A DNA stretch of 36,914 bases, taken from positions 1 to 36,914 of the forward strand of contig JAUILS010000009.1 of the NCBI GenBank assembly GCA_030432975.1, given 5' to 3'. This stretch comes from Actinomycetes bacterium. Lineage in GTDB: Bacteria > Actinomycetota > Actinomycetes > Propionibacteriales > Nocardioidaceae. The notes beneath the pieces are model-generated. The model had not been told where the DNA came from, searched no databases, and saw only the letters and a program-made list of their open reading frames with translations. Below, piece after piece: positions 1 to 9,202 of this stretch (the stretch's first letter is position 1; every line of letters starts with the position of its first letter). Both the position numbers and the translations under genes were made by a program.

Positions 1-795
1 GATCTGCAGGCCGACCTTGACCTCCTCGACCGGCGGCGCGGACAGCGAGACCCGGATGGTGTCGCCGATGCCCTTGCTGAGCAGGGCGCCGAACGCCACC
101 GACGACTTGATCGTGCCCTGGAAGGCCGGGCCGGCCTCGGTGACCCCGAGGTGCAGTGGCCAGTCGCCGGCCTCGGCGAGCATCTCGTAGGCCCGCACCA
201 TCACGACCGGGTCGTTGTGCTTGACCGAGATCTTGAAGTCGTGGAAGTCGTGCTCCTCGAAGAGACCGGCTTCCCACACGGCGCTCTCGACGAGGGCCTC
301 GGGGGTGGCCTTGCCGTGCTTCTCCAGCAGCCGCTTGTCGAGGCTGCCGGCATTGACGCCGATCCGGATGGAGGTGCCGTGGTCCTTGGCGGCTGCGGCG
401 ATCTCCTTGACCTGGTCGTCGAACCGCTTGATGTTGCCCGGGTTGACGCGGACGGCCGCGCAGCCGGCCTCGATGGCCGCGAAGACGTACTTCGGCTGGA
501 AGTGGATGTCGGCGATGACCGGGATCTGGCTGTGCGCGGCGATCTCCGGCAGGGCCGCCGCGTCGTCGGCGCTCGGGCAGGCGACCCGCACGATGTCGCA
601 GCCCGAGGCGGTCAGCTCCGCGATCTGCTGGAGGGTGGTGTTGACGTCGGCGGTGAGCGTCGTCGTCATCGACTGCACCGAGATCGGGTGGTCGCTGCCG
701 ACCCCCACCTTGCCGACCTGGATCTGCCGCGTCCGGCGGCGCGGGGCAAGCACAGGAGGGGGTAGCTCGGGCATGCCGAGGCCGACGGAGGTCAT
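1..795 (-). CDS. ispG: 4-hydroxy-3-methylbut-2-en-1-yl diphosphate synthase (IspG/GcpE), 3' end outside the window
   Basis: IspG is the iron-sulfur enzyme of the non-mevalonate (MEP) isoprenoid pathway that converts MEcPP to HMBPP in the cytoplasm. The first 265 codons are present and the frame runs open through base 1; the family is about 380 residues, so roughly 115 residues are missing, including the C-terminal region that carries the cluster-binding cysteines. Recognisable stretches are [19 protein letters not shown] near residue 20, [34 protein letters not shown] and [15 protein letters not shown]. The ATG at 795 is preceded after 6 nt by a -10-like TACCCT and has no ribosome binding site, suggesting a leaderless mRNA. 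In other actinobacteria ispG follows dxr and rip1 directly; here those genes lie 16 kb upstream, across the inositol island. Confidence 0.95.
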   Translation of the reverse strand, partial: MTSVGLGMPELPPPVLAPRRRTRQIQVGKVGVGSDHPISVQSMTTTLTADVNTTLQQIAELTASGCDIVRVACPSADDAAALPEIAAHSQIPVIADIHFQPKYVFAAIEAGCAAVRVNPGNIKRFDDQVKEIAAAAKDHGTSIRIGVNAGSLDKRLLEKHGKATPEALVESAVWEAGLFEEHDFHDFKISVKHNDPVVMVRAYEMLAEAGDWPLHLGVTEAGPAFQGTIKSSVAFGALLSKGIGDTIRVSLSAPPVEEVKVGLQI

Positions 796-801
796 GCCGT
801 C

Positions 802-807
802 AGGGTA
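802..807 (-). promoter_or_regulatory. Putative -10 element of a leaderless ispG promoter
   Basis: On the minus strand TACCCT (fits TANNNT) is followed by GACGGC and then the ispG ATG. Transcription would begin at about the A of the start codon. No Shine-Dalgarno-like sequence is seen. No clear -35 box is visible, which is usual for actinobacterial promoters. The start site is inferred. Confidence 0.5.
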
Positions 808-822
808 CTGGTGTGAGGGTGG

Positions 823-918
823 TGGAGGTTCATCATGTGATGCAGGTGAGTTGTCACTTCTCGCGGTGAACTCACCACGAGAAGTGACGCTTCGCCTGCA
901 TCACATGAGGAACCTCCA
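823..918. repeat. 96-bp near-perfect inverted repeat between the IolW-like gene and ispG
   Basis: The two 48-base arms (823-870 and 871-918) pair in one register about a centre at 870/871, with about 41 of 48 positions complementary. The outermost 24 bases match at 23 positions (823-846 with 895-918), and an inner 11-base block (853-863, GTCACTTCTCG) pairs perfectly with 878-888. There is essentially no loop; the centre is GGTGAACTCACC. The repeat begins 5 bases after the stop codon of the upstream minus-strand gene. It could terminate the inositol operon, insulate the ispG promoter, or be a short mobile repeat. It has no T-tract on the minus strand. Confidence 0.85.
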
Positions 919-923
919 ACCCC

Positions 924-1961
924 TCAGCCCAGCACCACGGTGCGGCCGGTGGCGTGGCTCTCCCGGGCGGCGTCGAGGACGGCGACGGTGCGGGCGCCCT
1001 CCTCCCCCGTCACCGGCAGCGGGCCCTCGCCGCGGCAGGCGGCGCCGAACTGGGTGTAGTAGTCCTGGTAGCGGCCGGCCGACGACGGGATCCGCTCCTG
1101 TCCCGCGTCGGTCGACAGCACCCCCCAGCGCTCCTCGGCGTCGAAGCCCCAGGCGTCGCCCTCGTCCGCCGGTCGCCGCCCGGCCATGATCGCCTCGAAC
1201 TGCACGTCGCCCGGCGTCGCGCGGTAGGAGCCCGAGCTGCCGTAGATGCGCAGCTCCTTGCCGTCGGCATGGTTGGCCTTGCTCGCCTCGACGTAGGACC
1301 GGGCGCCGCTCTCGTGCTGGAGGTCGACGACGAACGCGGCGTCGGTCGGGCCCTCGGGGAAGTCGAGGACGTCCAGGTGGGCCGTGACGGCGCGCACCGG
1401 CCCGAGCAGCCAGATCATCTGGTCCACCACATGGGCGCCGAGGTCGCGCAGCAGTCCTGCCGTGGGACCGCGCTCGAGCGTGGAGAGGTCGTCCTGGTCC
1501 ATGCGCAGGTGGACCCGCCAGGGCGTCCCGATCCGGCCCGAGGCGAGCAGGTCGGCCGCGGTCCGCAGGTCGGCGTCCCAGCGGCGGTTCTGGTAGACGG
1601 CCAGCTTCACGCCCGCGTCGCGGGCGGCGTCGACCAGCTCCTGCGCGCCCGCGGCGTCCGGCGCGAACGGCTTGTCGGCCACGACGTGCACCCCGCGCGA
1701 CACCGCCTCCAGCACGAGCGCGCGCCGGGTCGCCGGCGGCGTGGTGACGGTGACAGCGTCGACGCCCGCGTCGATCAGGTCAGCCAGGGTGTCGTACGCC
1801 GGCACGCCCGGGAGGTCGGCGGCCGCCTCGGCCCGACGGGCGGGGTTGCGCGTCACGACACCGACCAGCTCGACGCTCTCGGCCGCCTGGATGAACGGCG
1901 CGTGGAACAGTCGCCCGCCGACGCCGTAGCCGACCAGCCCGAGACGGGTCACCCCGATCAC
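924..1961 (-). CDS. Gfo/Idh/MocA oxidoreductase, IolW-like (probable scyllo-inositol dehydrogenase)
   Basis: A 345-residue NAD(P)-dependent dehydrogenase. The N-terminal Rossmann motif GLVGYGVGG (about residues 8-16) is followed by RLFHAPFI, a pattern typical of the IolW/YdgJ branch that reduces scyllo-inosose or oxidises scyllo-inositol with NADP(H). The usual EKP catalytic-lysine motif reads DKP (VVADKPFAPD). The active-site Asp and His are in RDLGAHVVDQ. The GTG start at 1961 overlaps the iolD stop (GTGA), so the two genes are translationally coupled; this is the last gene of the iolE operon. The role in isomer interconversion is inferred from family and context. Another inositol-derived substrate is possible. 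Confidence 0.85.
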   Translation of the reverse strand: MIGVTRLGLVGYGVGGRLFHAPFIQAAESVELVGVVTRNPARRAEAAADLPGVPAYDTLADLIDAGVDAVTVTTPPATRRALVLEAVSRGVHVVADKPFAPDAAGAQELVDAARDAGVKLAVYQNRRWDADLRTAADLLASGRIGTPWRVHLRMDQDDLSTLERGPTAGLLRDLGAHVVDQMIWLLGPVRAVTAHLDVLDFPEGPTDAAFVVDLQHESGARSYVEASKANHADGKELRIYGSSGSYRATPGDVQFEAIMAGRRPADEGDAWGFDAEERWGVLSTDAGQERIPSSAGRYQDYYTQFGAACRGEGPLPVTGEEGARTVAVLDAARESHATGRTVVLG

Positions 1962-3856
1962 AGCCACCGCACCTGGCGCTGCTTGGCGTCGTCGTAGGCC
2001 TCGCGGCCGGAGAGGTACTCCGGCACCCCGGTCTCCCACCAGGCGCCTGCCTCGGTCCAGGTCGAGTGGTGGACGCGGCACGAGACCACGACCGGGCGCT
2101 GCACCCGCACCGCGGTCTCCCGCGCCTGGAGGTACGCCGCCCGCAGCTCGTCGAGCCCACCGTCCTCGGGCACCTCGACGACCTCGCAGCCGAGCGCCCG
2201 CGCGTGGGCGGCGAAGTCGACCGCCACGCTCCCGTCGGCCCCCGGCCCACGGGAGTCGGCGAGCATGTTGTTGAAGCCGTCGGCGCCCTGGCCGGTCTGC
2301 AGCCGGTGGATCACGGCGAAGCCCGAGTTGTCGCAGACGACCGCGACGTAGGGGTGTCCGGCGAAGGCCGCGGAGTAGAGCTCGGAGTTGAGCATGAGGT
2401 AGGACCCGTCGCCGAAGATCGAGGTCACCAGGCCGTCGGGGTGCGTCTGCCGGCGTGCCATCGCCGCACCCCAGGGCGCGACGACCTCGTAGCCCATGCA
2501 CGAGAAGCCGTACTCCAGGTCCATCGTCGCCCCGGAGGTCGCGCCGGGCACCACCTTGCCGGTGCGCCAGCCGCCGTGGAGCTCGCCGGGCATGCCGCCC
2601 GACGCGGTCAGCACGTAGTCGTCCGGGCCGCTCGCGTCGTTGACCACGCCCACCACCTGCGCGTAGGTCAGCGACCCGTCGGGGCTGATCCCGCCTGCGC
2701 GCAGCGTGTCGATGTGGCCGTCCCAGGCGGCCTTGTGCTCGGCCACGCGGCCGGTCCACGCGGCGTCCGCCCGCCACTCGCCCACGGCGGTCCCCAGCTC
2801 ACCGACGGTCTCGCGGGCGTCGCCGACGACGGCGTGGGCGTTGTGCTTGACGGCGTCGAAGCGGGCCGCGTTGACGGTGACGATCCGGACGTCCTCGGCG
2901 AAGCCGGTCCACGACGAGGTCGTGAAGTCCTGGAGGCGGGTACCGACGGCCAGCACGACATCGGCCTCGAGGGCCAGGTTGTTGGCCGACGAGGCGCCGA
3001 TGATGCCCAGCGCGCCGCCGTACAACGGGTGGTCGTGGGGCACCAGCGTCCGTCCCGCGACCGTCTCCACGACGGGGAGGCCGTGGGCCTCGGCGAAGCT
3101 GAGGGCGTCGGCACCCGCGCCGGAGTAGCGGGCACCGCCGCCCAGCACGAGGAGCGGGCGTGCGGCGCCGCGCACGATCTCCGCAGCGGCGGCCAGGGCG
3201 TCGCGGTCGGGCCGCACCCGGGGTACGACGTGCACGCGCGGCTCGAACATCGCCACCGGGAAGTCGTACTCCTCGGCCTGGACGTCCTGCGGCAGGGCGA
3301 GCGTGACCGGCCCGGCGTCGGCGGGGTCGGTCAGCACGCGGGCGACCTGGGGAAGCGTGCTGAGCAGCTGCTCGGGCTTGGTGACCCGGTCGAAGTAGCG
3401 CGACACGGGGCGGAACGCGTCGTTGACGGTCAGCCCCGGGTCGCCGAAGTGCTCGACCTGCTGCAGCACCGGGTCGGGGGCGCGGCCGATGAACGTGTCG
3501 CCGGGCAGGAACAGCACCGGCAGCCGGTTGGCGTGCGCGACGCCGGCGGCGGTGACCATGTTGAGCGCGCCCGGCCCGACCGAGGACGTCGCGACCATCA
3601 CCTGACGACGGTCGGTCGCCCGGGCGTAGGCCACGGCCGCGAGCGCCATGCCCTGCTCGGTCTGGCCGCGCCAGGTCGGCAGCTCGTCACGCACGGCGTG
3701 CAGGGCGGTGCCCAGGCCGAGCACGTTGCCGTGCCCGAAGATGCCGTAGACGCCGCCGAACAGCGGCACCTCGGTGCCGTCGAGCAGCTGAGAGCGCTGC
3801 GCCAGCATCCAGCGGACCAGCGCCTGCGCGGTCGTGAGCCGGGTCGTCTCGGTCAT
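1958..3856 (-). CDS. iolD: 3D-(3,5/4)-trihydroxycyclohexane-1,2-dione acylhydrolase (IolD)
   Basis: A 632-residue thiamine-diphosphate enzyme that hydrolytically opens the ring of trihydroxycyclohexanedione to 5-deoxy-glucuronate, the third step of myo-inositol breakdown. The N-terminal pyrimidine-binding domain contains FGGVYGIFGHGNVLGLG (about 33-49) and the likely cofactor-activating glutamate E67 in TEQGMA. The C-terminal pyrophosphate-binding motif starts with GDGS at about residue 482 and ends at CDNSGF. Length is typical for IolD (about 620-640). The ATG at 3856 overlaps the iolB stop (ATGA) and the 3' end overlaps the next gene, so it belongs to a tightly coupled operon. Acetolactate synthase is a relative, but the inositol context and GHGN region favour IolD. 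Confidence 0.96.
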   Translation of the reverse strand: MTETTRLTTAQALVRWMLAQRSQLLDGTEVPLFGGVYGIFGHGNVLGLGTALHAVRDELPTWRGQTEQGMALAAVAYARATDRRQVMVATSSVGPGALNMVTAAGVAHANRLPVLFLPGDTFIGRAPDPVLQQVEHFGDPGLTVNDAFRPVSRYFDRVTKPEQLLSTLPQVARVLTDPADAGPVTLALPQDVQAEEYDFPVAMFEPRVHVVPRVRPDRDALAAAAEIVRGAARPLLVLGGGARYSGAGADALSFAEAHGLPVVETVAGRTLVPHDHPLYGGALGIIGASSANNLALEADVVLAVGTRLQDFTTSSWTGFAEDVRIVTVNAARFDAVKHNAHAVVGDARETVGELGTAVGEWRADAAWTGRVAEHKAAWDGHIDTLRAGGISPDGSLTYAQVVGVVNDASGPDDYVLTASGGMPGELHGGWRTGKVVPGATSGATMDLEYGFSCMGYEVVAPWGAAMARRQTHPDGLVTSIFGDGSYLMLNSELYSAAFAGHPYVAVVCDNSGFAVIHRLQTGQGADGFNNMLADSRGPGADGSVAVDFAAHARALGCEVVEVPEDGGLDELRAAYLQARETAVRVQRPVVVSCRVHHSTWTEAGAWWETGVPEYLSGREAYDDAKQRQVRWL

Positions 3857-4794
3857 CGGGTTGCCTTTCCGTCGGTGCGTCCCGAGGCCGAGGTGACCGG
3901 GCAGCGGGGGTCGAGCTCCTGGGTCTCCCAGCTGTCCCGGATCCACCCGTGCGTGGGGTCGTCGCAGAACGCCAGGGTGCGGTCGGCGGCGGGGCCGGCC
4001 ATCACGTTGAGGTAGTACATGGGGTAGCCCGGGGCGGCGATGCAGGGGCCGTGGTAGCCGTGCGGCACCTTCACGACGTCGTGGTCGCGCACCTCCACCG
4101 TCTCGTCGAGCGGGGCCAGCCCGGCCGTGTCGTGCTCGGGGCCGGTGTAGGTGCGGTGGTAGCCCACGCCGTCGCGCGACGGGGTGAGCTGGTCGCGACC
4201 GGCGATCCGGTAGTAGTAGATCTCCTCGTTGACGACCGGGCAGGGCTCGGACGCGTCGTGCTTGTGCGGCGGATAGCTCGACCAGTTGCCGTCGGGGGTG
4301 ATCAGCTCGCAGCAGATGATCTTGTCGGCGTGGTCCCAGACCCCCGGGACGCCGAAGTTCGTCACCTGCCGGGTGGCGTTGCCCGAGCCCCGGACCTCGA
4401 CCGGCACGTCCTCGGCCGGGCCGTAGGCCGGCGGCAGCGAGCGCTCGCACCGCGACGACGGCAGCGCCACCTCGGCGGTCCCGTCGCTCTCCAGCGTGAG
4501 CACGCTGTCGCGGCCGACGTAGGCGAAGTCGGTGACCCGGGTGAAGACCGACTCCCGTCCCGTCAGGGCGTACGCCGCCAGCTCGGCGCCCGCGGCGTCG
4601 GACACCGACACCCGCAGGCCGCCTGCGAGCGGCAGCACGAACAGCTCGCGGTCGCCGGTCTCGACCGTGACCGGCTCGCCGGGAGCCAGCCGGAGCACCT
4701 GGATGCCGGTCCAGTCCCAGCCGGCGTCCTCGGGGGTCAGCGTGACCACCGTCCCCGCGGCTCCAGGGTCTGTCGCGGGCACGTGCAGGCTCAT
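3853..4794 (-). CDS. iolB: 5-deoxy-glucuronate isomerase (IolB)
   Basis: A 313-residue bicupin metalloenzyme that isomerises 5-deoxy-glucuronate to 2-deoxy-5-keto-gluconate in the inositol pathway. The metal-binding cupin motif is visible as PPHKHD (H177, H179) with the downstream glutamates of NEEIYYYRI (about 189-197), followed by GVGYHRTYTG and VKVPHGYHGPC, typical of IolB. It is slightly longer than the usual 270-300 residues because of an N-terminal extension. The ATG at 4794 overlaps the stop of the preceding aldolase gene (ATGA), and the stop at 3853 overlaps the iolD ATG. I know of no competing family assignment. Confidence 0.95.
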   Translation of the reverse strand: MSLHVPATDPGAAGTVVTLTPEDAGWDWTGIQVLRLAPGEPVTVETGDRELFVLPLAGGLRVSVSDAAGAELAAYALTGRESVFTRVTDFAYVGRDSVLTLESDGTAEVALPSSRCERSLPPAYGPAEDVPVEVRGSGNATRQVTNFGVPGVWDHADKIICCELITPDGNWSSYPPHKHDASEPCPVVNEEIYYYRIAGRDQLTPSRDGVGYHRTYTGPEHDTAGLAPLDETVEVRDHDVVKVPHGYHGPCIAAPGYPMYYLNVMAGPAADRTLAFCDDPTHGWIRDSWETQELDPRCPVTSASGRTDGKATR

Positions 4795-5738
4795 CGGTCC
4801 TCCTCGGGATGGGCGGCGCGTAGCACCGCCGCGGCAGCGTCGACGGCGGCGCGCACGTCGCCGTCGGGTGGGTAGAGCAGCGCGCGGCCGACCACGAGGC
4901 CGCGCACGGTGGGCTGGGTCAGCGCCTGGCCCCAGGACGCCAGGTCCTGAGCCGGGTCGGGGGACGGCACGCCGCCGAGCACGACGCAGGGCAGGGTCGT
5001 GGCCGCGAAGACCGCCGCCGGGTCGTCGCACGACGGCATCTTCAGCCAGGTGTGGGCCGAGGTGGTGCCGAGGCCGCTCGCGACGGTGATCGCCCGGGCC
5101 AGCGACGGGGTGTCCCGGAGCAGCGTGAGGCGGCCGTCGGACTGCCGGTAGTAGGGCAGCGGCTCGACCATGGCCATCAGCCCGTGGCCGGCGAGCTCGC
5201 TGACCGCGTCGGCGCAGCCCTCCAGCGTGCCTGCGGTGCCGGCGTCGCGGTCGTCGATGCGGAGCAGCATCTTGCCGCCCTCGAGCCGGTTGGCCGCGAT
5301 GCTGGCGGCGTCGTAGCCGGTGAACCGGTCGTCCATGGTCCAGGTCGCGCCGTCAAGACCGCCGCGGTTCATCGACCCGATGACCACCTTGTCCTCCAGG
5401 GCGCCGAGCAGCAGCAGCTCCTCGACGACGTCGGGGGTGCCGAGCACGCCGTCGACGTCGGGGTGCTCGAGCGCCTCCACGAGCCGGGCCAGCAGCGAGC
5501 GCCGGTCGGCCATCGCCATCGCGTCGCTGCCCGAGGCGAGCGCGCCGCGGGCGGGGTGGTCGGCGGCGACCAGGAACAGCGTGCCGCGCTCGTTGAGGAT
5601 CCGCTCCGGCCGGCGGCGGGCGGCGTACGCCGAGGCGACGGCGGTCGGGTCGGCGGCGCGCTGCTGCAGCAGGCGCTGCCAGCGCTCGTCGGGGATCACG
5701 GGGCCGGTGGCACGGCCCCGCATGCGGGTGACGGTCAT
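4791..5738 (-). CDS. Cgl0159-family (beta/alpha)8 aldolase, probable IolJ equivalent
   Basis: A 315-residue TIM-barrel protein resembling the Cgl0159/cg0198-type protein that lies between iolC and iolA in Corynebacterium inositol clusters. The likely role is cleavage of 2-deoxy-5-keto-gluconate 6-phosphate into dihydroxyacetone phosphate and malonate semialdehyde, because no class II IolJ aldolase occurs in the window and this step is otherwise missing. Visible segments are FLVAADHPARGAL (about 55-67), GSMNRGGLDG (121-130), GGKMLLRIDD (154-163) and TWLKMPSC (230-237). K156 or K233 could form a Schiff base, but this is not proven from sequence. Both ends overlap neighbours by 4 bases (ATGA with iolB and iolC). 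The family is clear; the reaction is inferred. Confidence 0.85.
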   Translation of the reverse strand: MTVTRMRGRATGPVIPDERWQRLLQQRAADPTAVASAYAARRRPERILNERGTLFLVAADHPARGALASGSDAMAMADRRSLLARLVEALEHPDVDGVLGTPDVVEELLLLGALEDKVVIGSMNRGGLDGATWTMDDRFTGYDAASIAANRLEGGKMLLRIDDRDAGTAGTLEGCADAVSELAGHGLMAMVEPLPYYRQSDGRLTLLRDTPSLARAITVASGLGTTSAHTWLKMPSCDDPAAVFAATTLPCVVLGGVPSPDPAQDLASWGQALTQPTVRGLVVGRALLYPPDGDVRAAVDAAAAVLRAAHPEEDR

Positions 5739-6700
5739 GTGGCGGCTCCTCGGCTGGCGATGACCTGGTCGAGCTCCTCGAGCGTGGGCATCGCTTCGGC
5801 GCAGGCGAGGCGGGAGGCGACGATGGCGCCGGCGGCGTTGGCGTACTCCGCGCACCGGACCGGGTCCCACCCGGCCAGCAGGCCGTGGACCAGGGCCCCA
5901 CCGAACGCGTCGCCGGACCCCAGCCCGCAGACCACGTCGACACGGTGCGGAGCGACCACCTCGCGGTGGTCGGGGGTGGCCACGAGCACGCCCTCGGCGC
6001 CCATCTTCACGAACGCGATCTCGACGCCGCGGGCCAGCAGCCGGTCGGCCGCCTCCTGGGGGTCGCGCGTGCCGACGGCCACCTCGACCTCGTCGCGGTT
6101 GCCCACCGTCACGGTGACGTGGTCGAGCATCAGGTCGTACTCCGCGCGCGCCTCGTCGGGCGAGGGCCAGAACATCTCGCGCCAGTCGAGGTCGAGGATG
6201 GTCCAGCGCCGCGAGCCGGGCTCGGGCCGCACCCGCCGGGCCAGCATCTCGAGCTGGGTGGTGCGGGCGGGCTCGACGCTGACGCCGGTGCCGGTCACCC
6301 ACAGGACGGGCACCTCCACCATCACGTCCCAGGGCACGTCGGCGGTGTCGAGCGTCAGGTCCGGCGCGATCGGCGAGCGGTAGAACGTGAGCGGCGGGTC
6401 CTCCGGCGGGTCGAGCGCGCAGAACACCACCGGCGTCTGCAGCTCCGAGGACGTGCCGACGTACGTCGTGTCGACGCCGAAGCCGCCGAGGGCCTCCCGG
6501 ACGTAGTCGCCGAAGCCGTCGGCGCCGACCTTGGTCAGCACCGCGGCCCGGTGTCCCAGGGTCGCGGCGGCGACGGCGACGTTGGTGGCGGTGCCGCCGA
6601 GGAACTTCGCGAACGTCTGCACGTCCTTCAGCGGCACCCCCGTCTGCTCGGGATAGAGGTCGACGCCGACCCGTCCCACGGTGAGCAGCTCCAACGACAT
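5735..6700 (-). CDS. iolC: 5-dehydro-2-deoxygluconokinase (IolC), PfkB family
   Basis: A 321-residue PfkB (ribokinase-like) sugar kinase that phosphorylates 2-deoxy-5-keto-gluconate at C6, preparing it for aldolase cleavage. The N-terminal substrate motif is GGTATNVAVAAATLG (about 35-49). The C-terminal PfkB signature is CGLGSGDAFGGALVHG (from 258), with D264 as the catalytic base. The stretch LDLDWREMFW is characteristic of IolC. The ATG at 6700 lies 25 bases after the stop of the upstream dehydrogenase gene; the stop overlaps the next ATG. The function is secure because kinase, isomerase, ThDP hydrolase and dehydratase all occur in one operon. Confidence 0.95.
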   Translation of the reverse strand: MSLELLTVGRVGVDLYPEQTGVPLKDVQTFAKFLGGTATNVAVAAATLGHRAAVLTKVGADGFGDYVREALGGFGVDTTYVGTSSELQTPVVFCALDPPEDPPLTFYRSPIAPDLTLDTADVPWDVMVEVPVLWVTGTGVSVEPARTTQLEMLARRVRPEPGSRRWTILDLDWREMFWPSPDEARAEYDLMLDHVTVTVGNRDEVEVAVGTRDPQEAADRLLARGVEIAFVKMGAEGVLVATPDHREVVAPHRVDVVCGLGSGDAFGGALVHGLLAGWDPVRCAEYANAAGAIVASRLACAEAMPTLEELDQVIASRGAAT

Positions 6701-6725
6701 GACGGTCTCCGGCAGGGCTCGTCGC

Positions 6726-8222
<1,497 letters not shown>

Positions 8223-8244
8223 GCGTGCTCCTCAAGTCGATGTT

Positions 8245-8262
8245 TGTCCTAACATACTATCC
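8245..8262 (-). promoter_or_regulatory. Candidate GntR-regulator operator upstream of iolA
   Basis: Read on the minus strand, this 18-mer (GGATAGTATGTTAGGACA) matches the element at 9183-9200 (GGTCAGTATGTCAGCACG) at 13 of 18 positions. It lies 23 bases upstream of the iolA ATG and contains -10-like hexamers (TAGTAT, TATGTT). It is strikingly AT-rich for this genome. It probably combines a promoter with a binding site for the adjacent GntR protein; this is inferred from recurrence and position. Confidence 0.55.
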
Positions 8263-8285
8263 AAAGGCCGCACCTGCCAAGGGGG

Positions 8286-9158
8286 TCAGCAGACCAGGAA
8301 GTCCCGGGAGATGCGGACGTCGGCCACCGGCCCCGCCCCCGAGGGCTCGCCCGGCAACATCACATCCTGCTCCAGCACGTACCACCCCGTGTAGCCGGCC
8401 GCCTCGAGCGTCCGGACCATCCCCGCGATGTCGACGTCGCCGGCCCCCAGCGGGCGGAACATCCCCTGTCTCACCGCGTCCCCGAAGGGCACCGCGCCGG
8501 CGGCGACCTGGGCGGCCAGCGCGCCGTCGACGTCCTTGAGGTGGACGTGCCGGACGCGGTCGGGGTGGGCGGTCGCGATGGCGACCGGGTCGGCGCCGGC
8601 GGCGGCCAGGTGACCGGTGTCGACGCAGAGCCCGATCCGGCTGCCGGCGACGACGCGCTCCACCTCCGCGCCGTTCTCGATCATCGTGCCGATGTGGGGG
8701 TGGAGCACGGCCTCGACCCCCCGCGACGCGGCGTGGTCGGCCAGCCGGTCGAGGTTCGCCAGCAGGGTCTGCCAGCCGGCCTCGTCGAGCTCGGGCCGGG
8801 CGTCGTAGCCGTCCTGCCCCGTCGACGCGGCCAGGACCACCACGCCGGCGCCGGTCGCCAGGCACTCGTCGATGAACGCGTCCACCCCGGGCAGGGGGTC
8901 GTGGCCGGGGTCGTGCAGCAGGACGACGAAGAAGCCGCCCACTGCGCGGAGCCCGTGGGCCCGCAGCTGCGCCACCCGAGCGTCGGCGTCCTCCTCGAGG
9001 AACCCGGGCGGGCCGAACTCGGTGGCGGACAGGCCCAGCTCGCTCATCTCGTCGAGCACCCTCTCGGGCGTCAGCTGGTAGCCCCAGCCCGGCACCTCGC
9101 AGAGTCCCCACGAGATCGGTGCACCGGCGATCCGGTCGGCCGACAACATCCCCGTCAT
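8286..9158 (-). CDS. iolE: Inosose dehydratase-like TIM-barrel protein (IolE-like)
   Basis: A 290-residue xylose-isomerase-like TIM-barrel protein. IolE removes water from scyllo-inosose to give trihydroxycyclohexanedione. The N-terminus APISWGLCEVPGWG fits the inosose dehydratase branch. Candidate metal ligands lie in HPHIGTMIE (153-161), CVDTGH (178-183), HVHLKD (204-209) and E263 in VLEQDV. The first gene of its operon, it has a strong ribosome binding site (GGAGG) 7 bases before the ATG. The divergent gntR gene starts 45 bases away, so both are probably controlled from one operator region. IolH or IolI isomerases share this fold, but no other dehydratase candidate exists in the island, which supports IolE. 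Confidence 0.85.
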   Translation of the reverse strand: MTGMLSADRIAGAPISWGLCEVPGWGYQLTPERVLDEMSELGLSATEFGPPGFLEEDADARVAQLRAHGLRAVGGFFVVLLHDPGHDPLPGVDAFIDECLATGAGVVVLAASTGQDGYDARPELDEAGWQTLLANLDRLADHAASRGVEAVLHPHIGTMIENGAEVERVVAGSRIGLCVDTGHLAAAGADPVAIATAHPDRVRHVHLKDVDGALAAQVAAGAVPFGDAVRQGMFRPLGAGDVDIAGMVRTLEAAGYTGWYVLEQDVMLPGEPSGAGPVADVRISRDFLVC

Positions 9159-9168
9159 GACATTTCCT

Positions 9169-9200
9169 CCATACTGTTCGTACGTGCTGACATACTGACC
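9169..9200. promoter_or_regulatory. Shared iolE/gntR promoter-operator region with CATACTG repeats
   Basis: The 44-base gap between the divergent genes contains CATACTG twice in direct orientation (9170-9176 and 9191-9197), spaced 21 bases, about two helical turns. The right copy supplies a plus-strand CATACT located 6 nt before the gntR GTG, consistent with a leaderless transcript. Read on the minus strand the same bases give CAGTAT, a possible iolE -10 whose start site would leave about 27 nt of leader with the GGAGG site. Autoregulation by the GntR protein is inferred. Confidence 0.55.
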
Positions 9201-9202
9201 TG

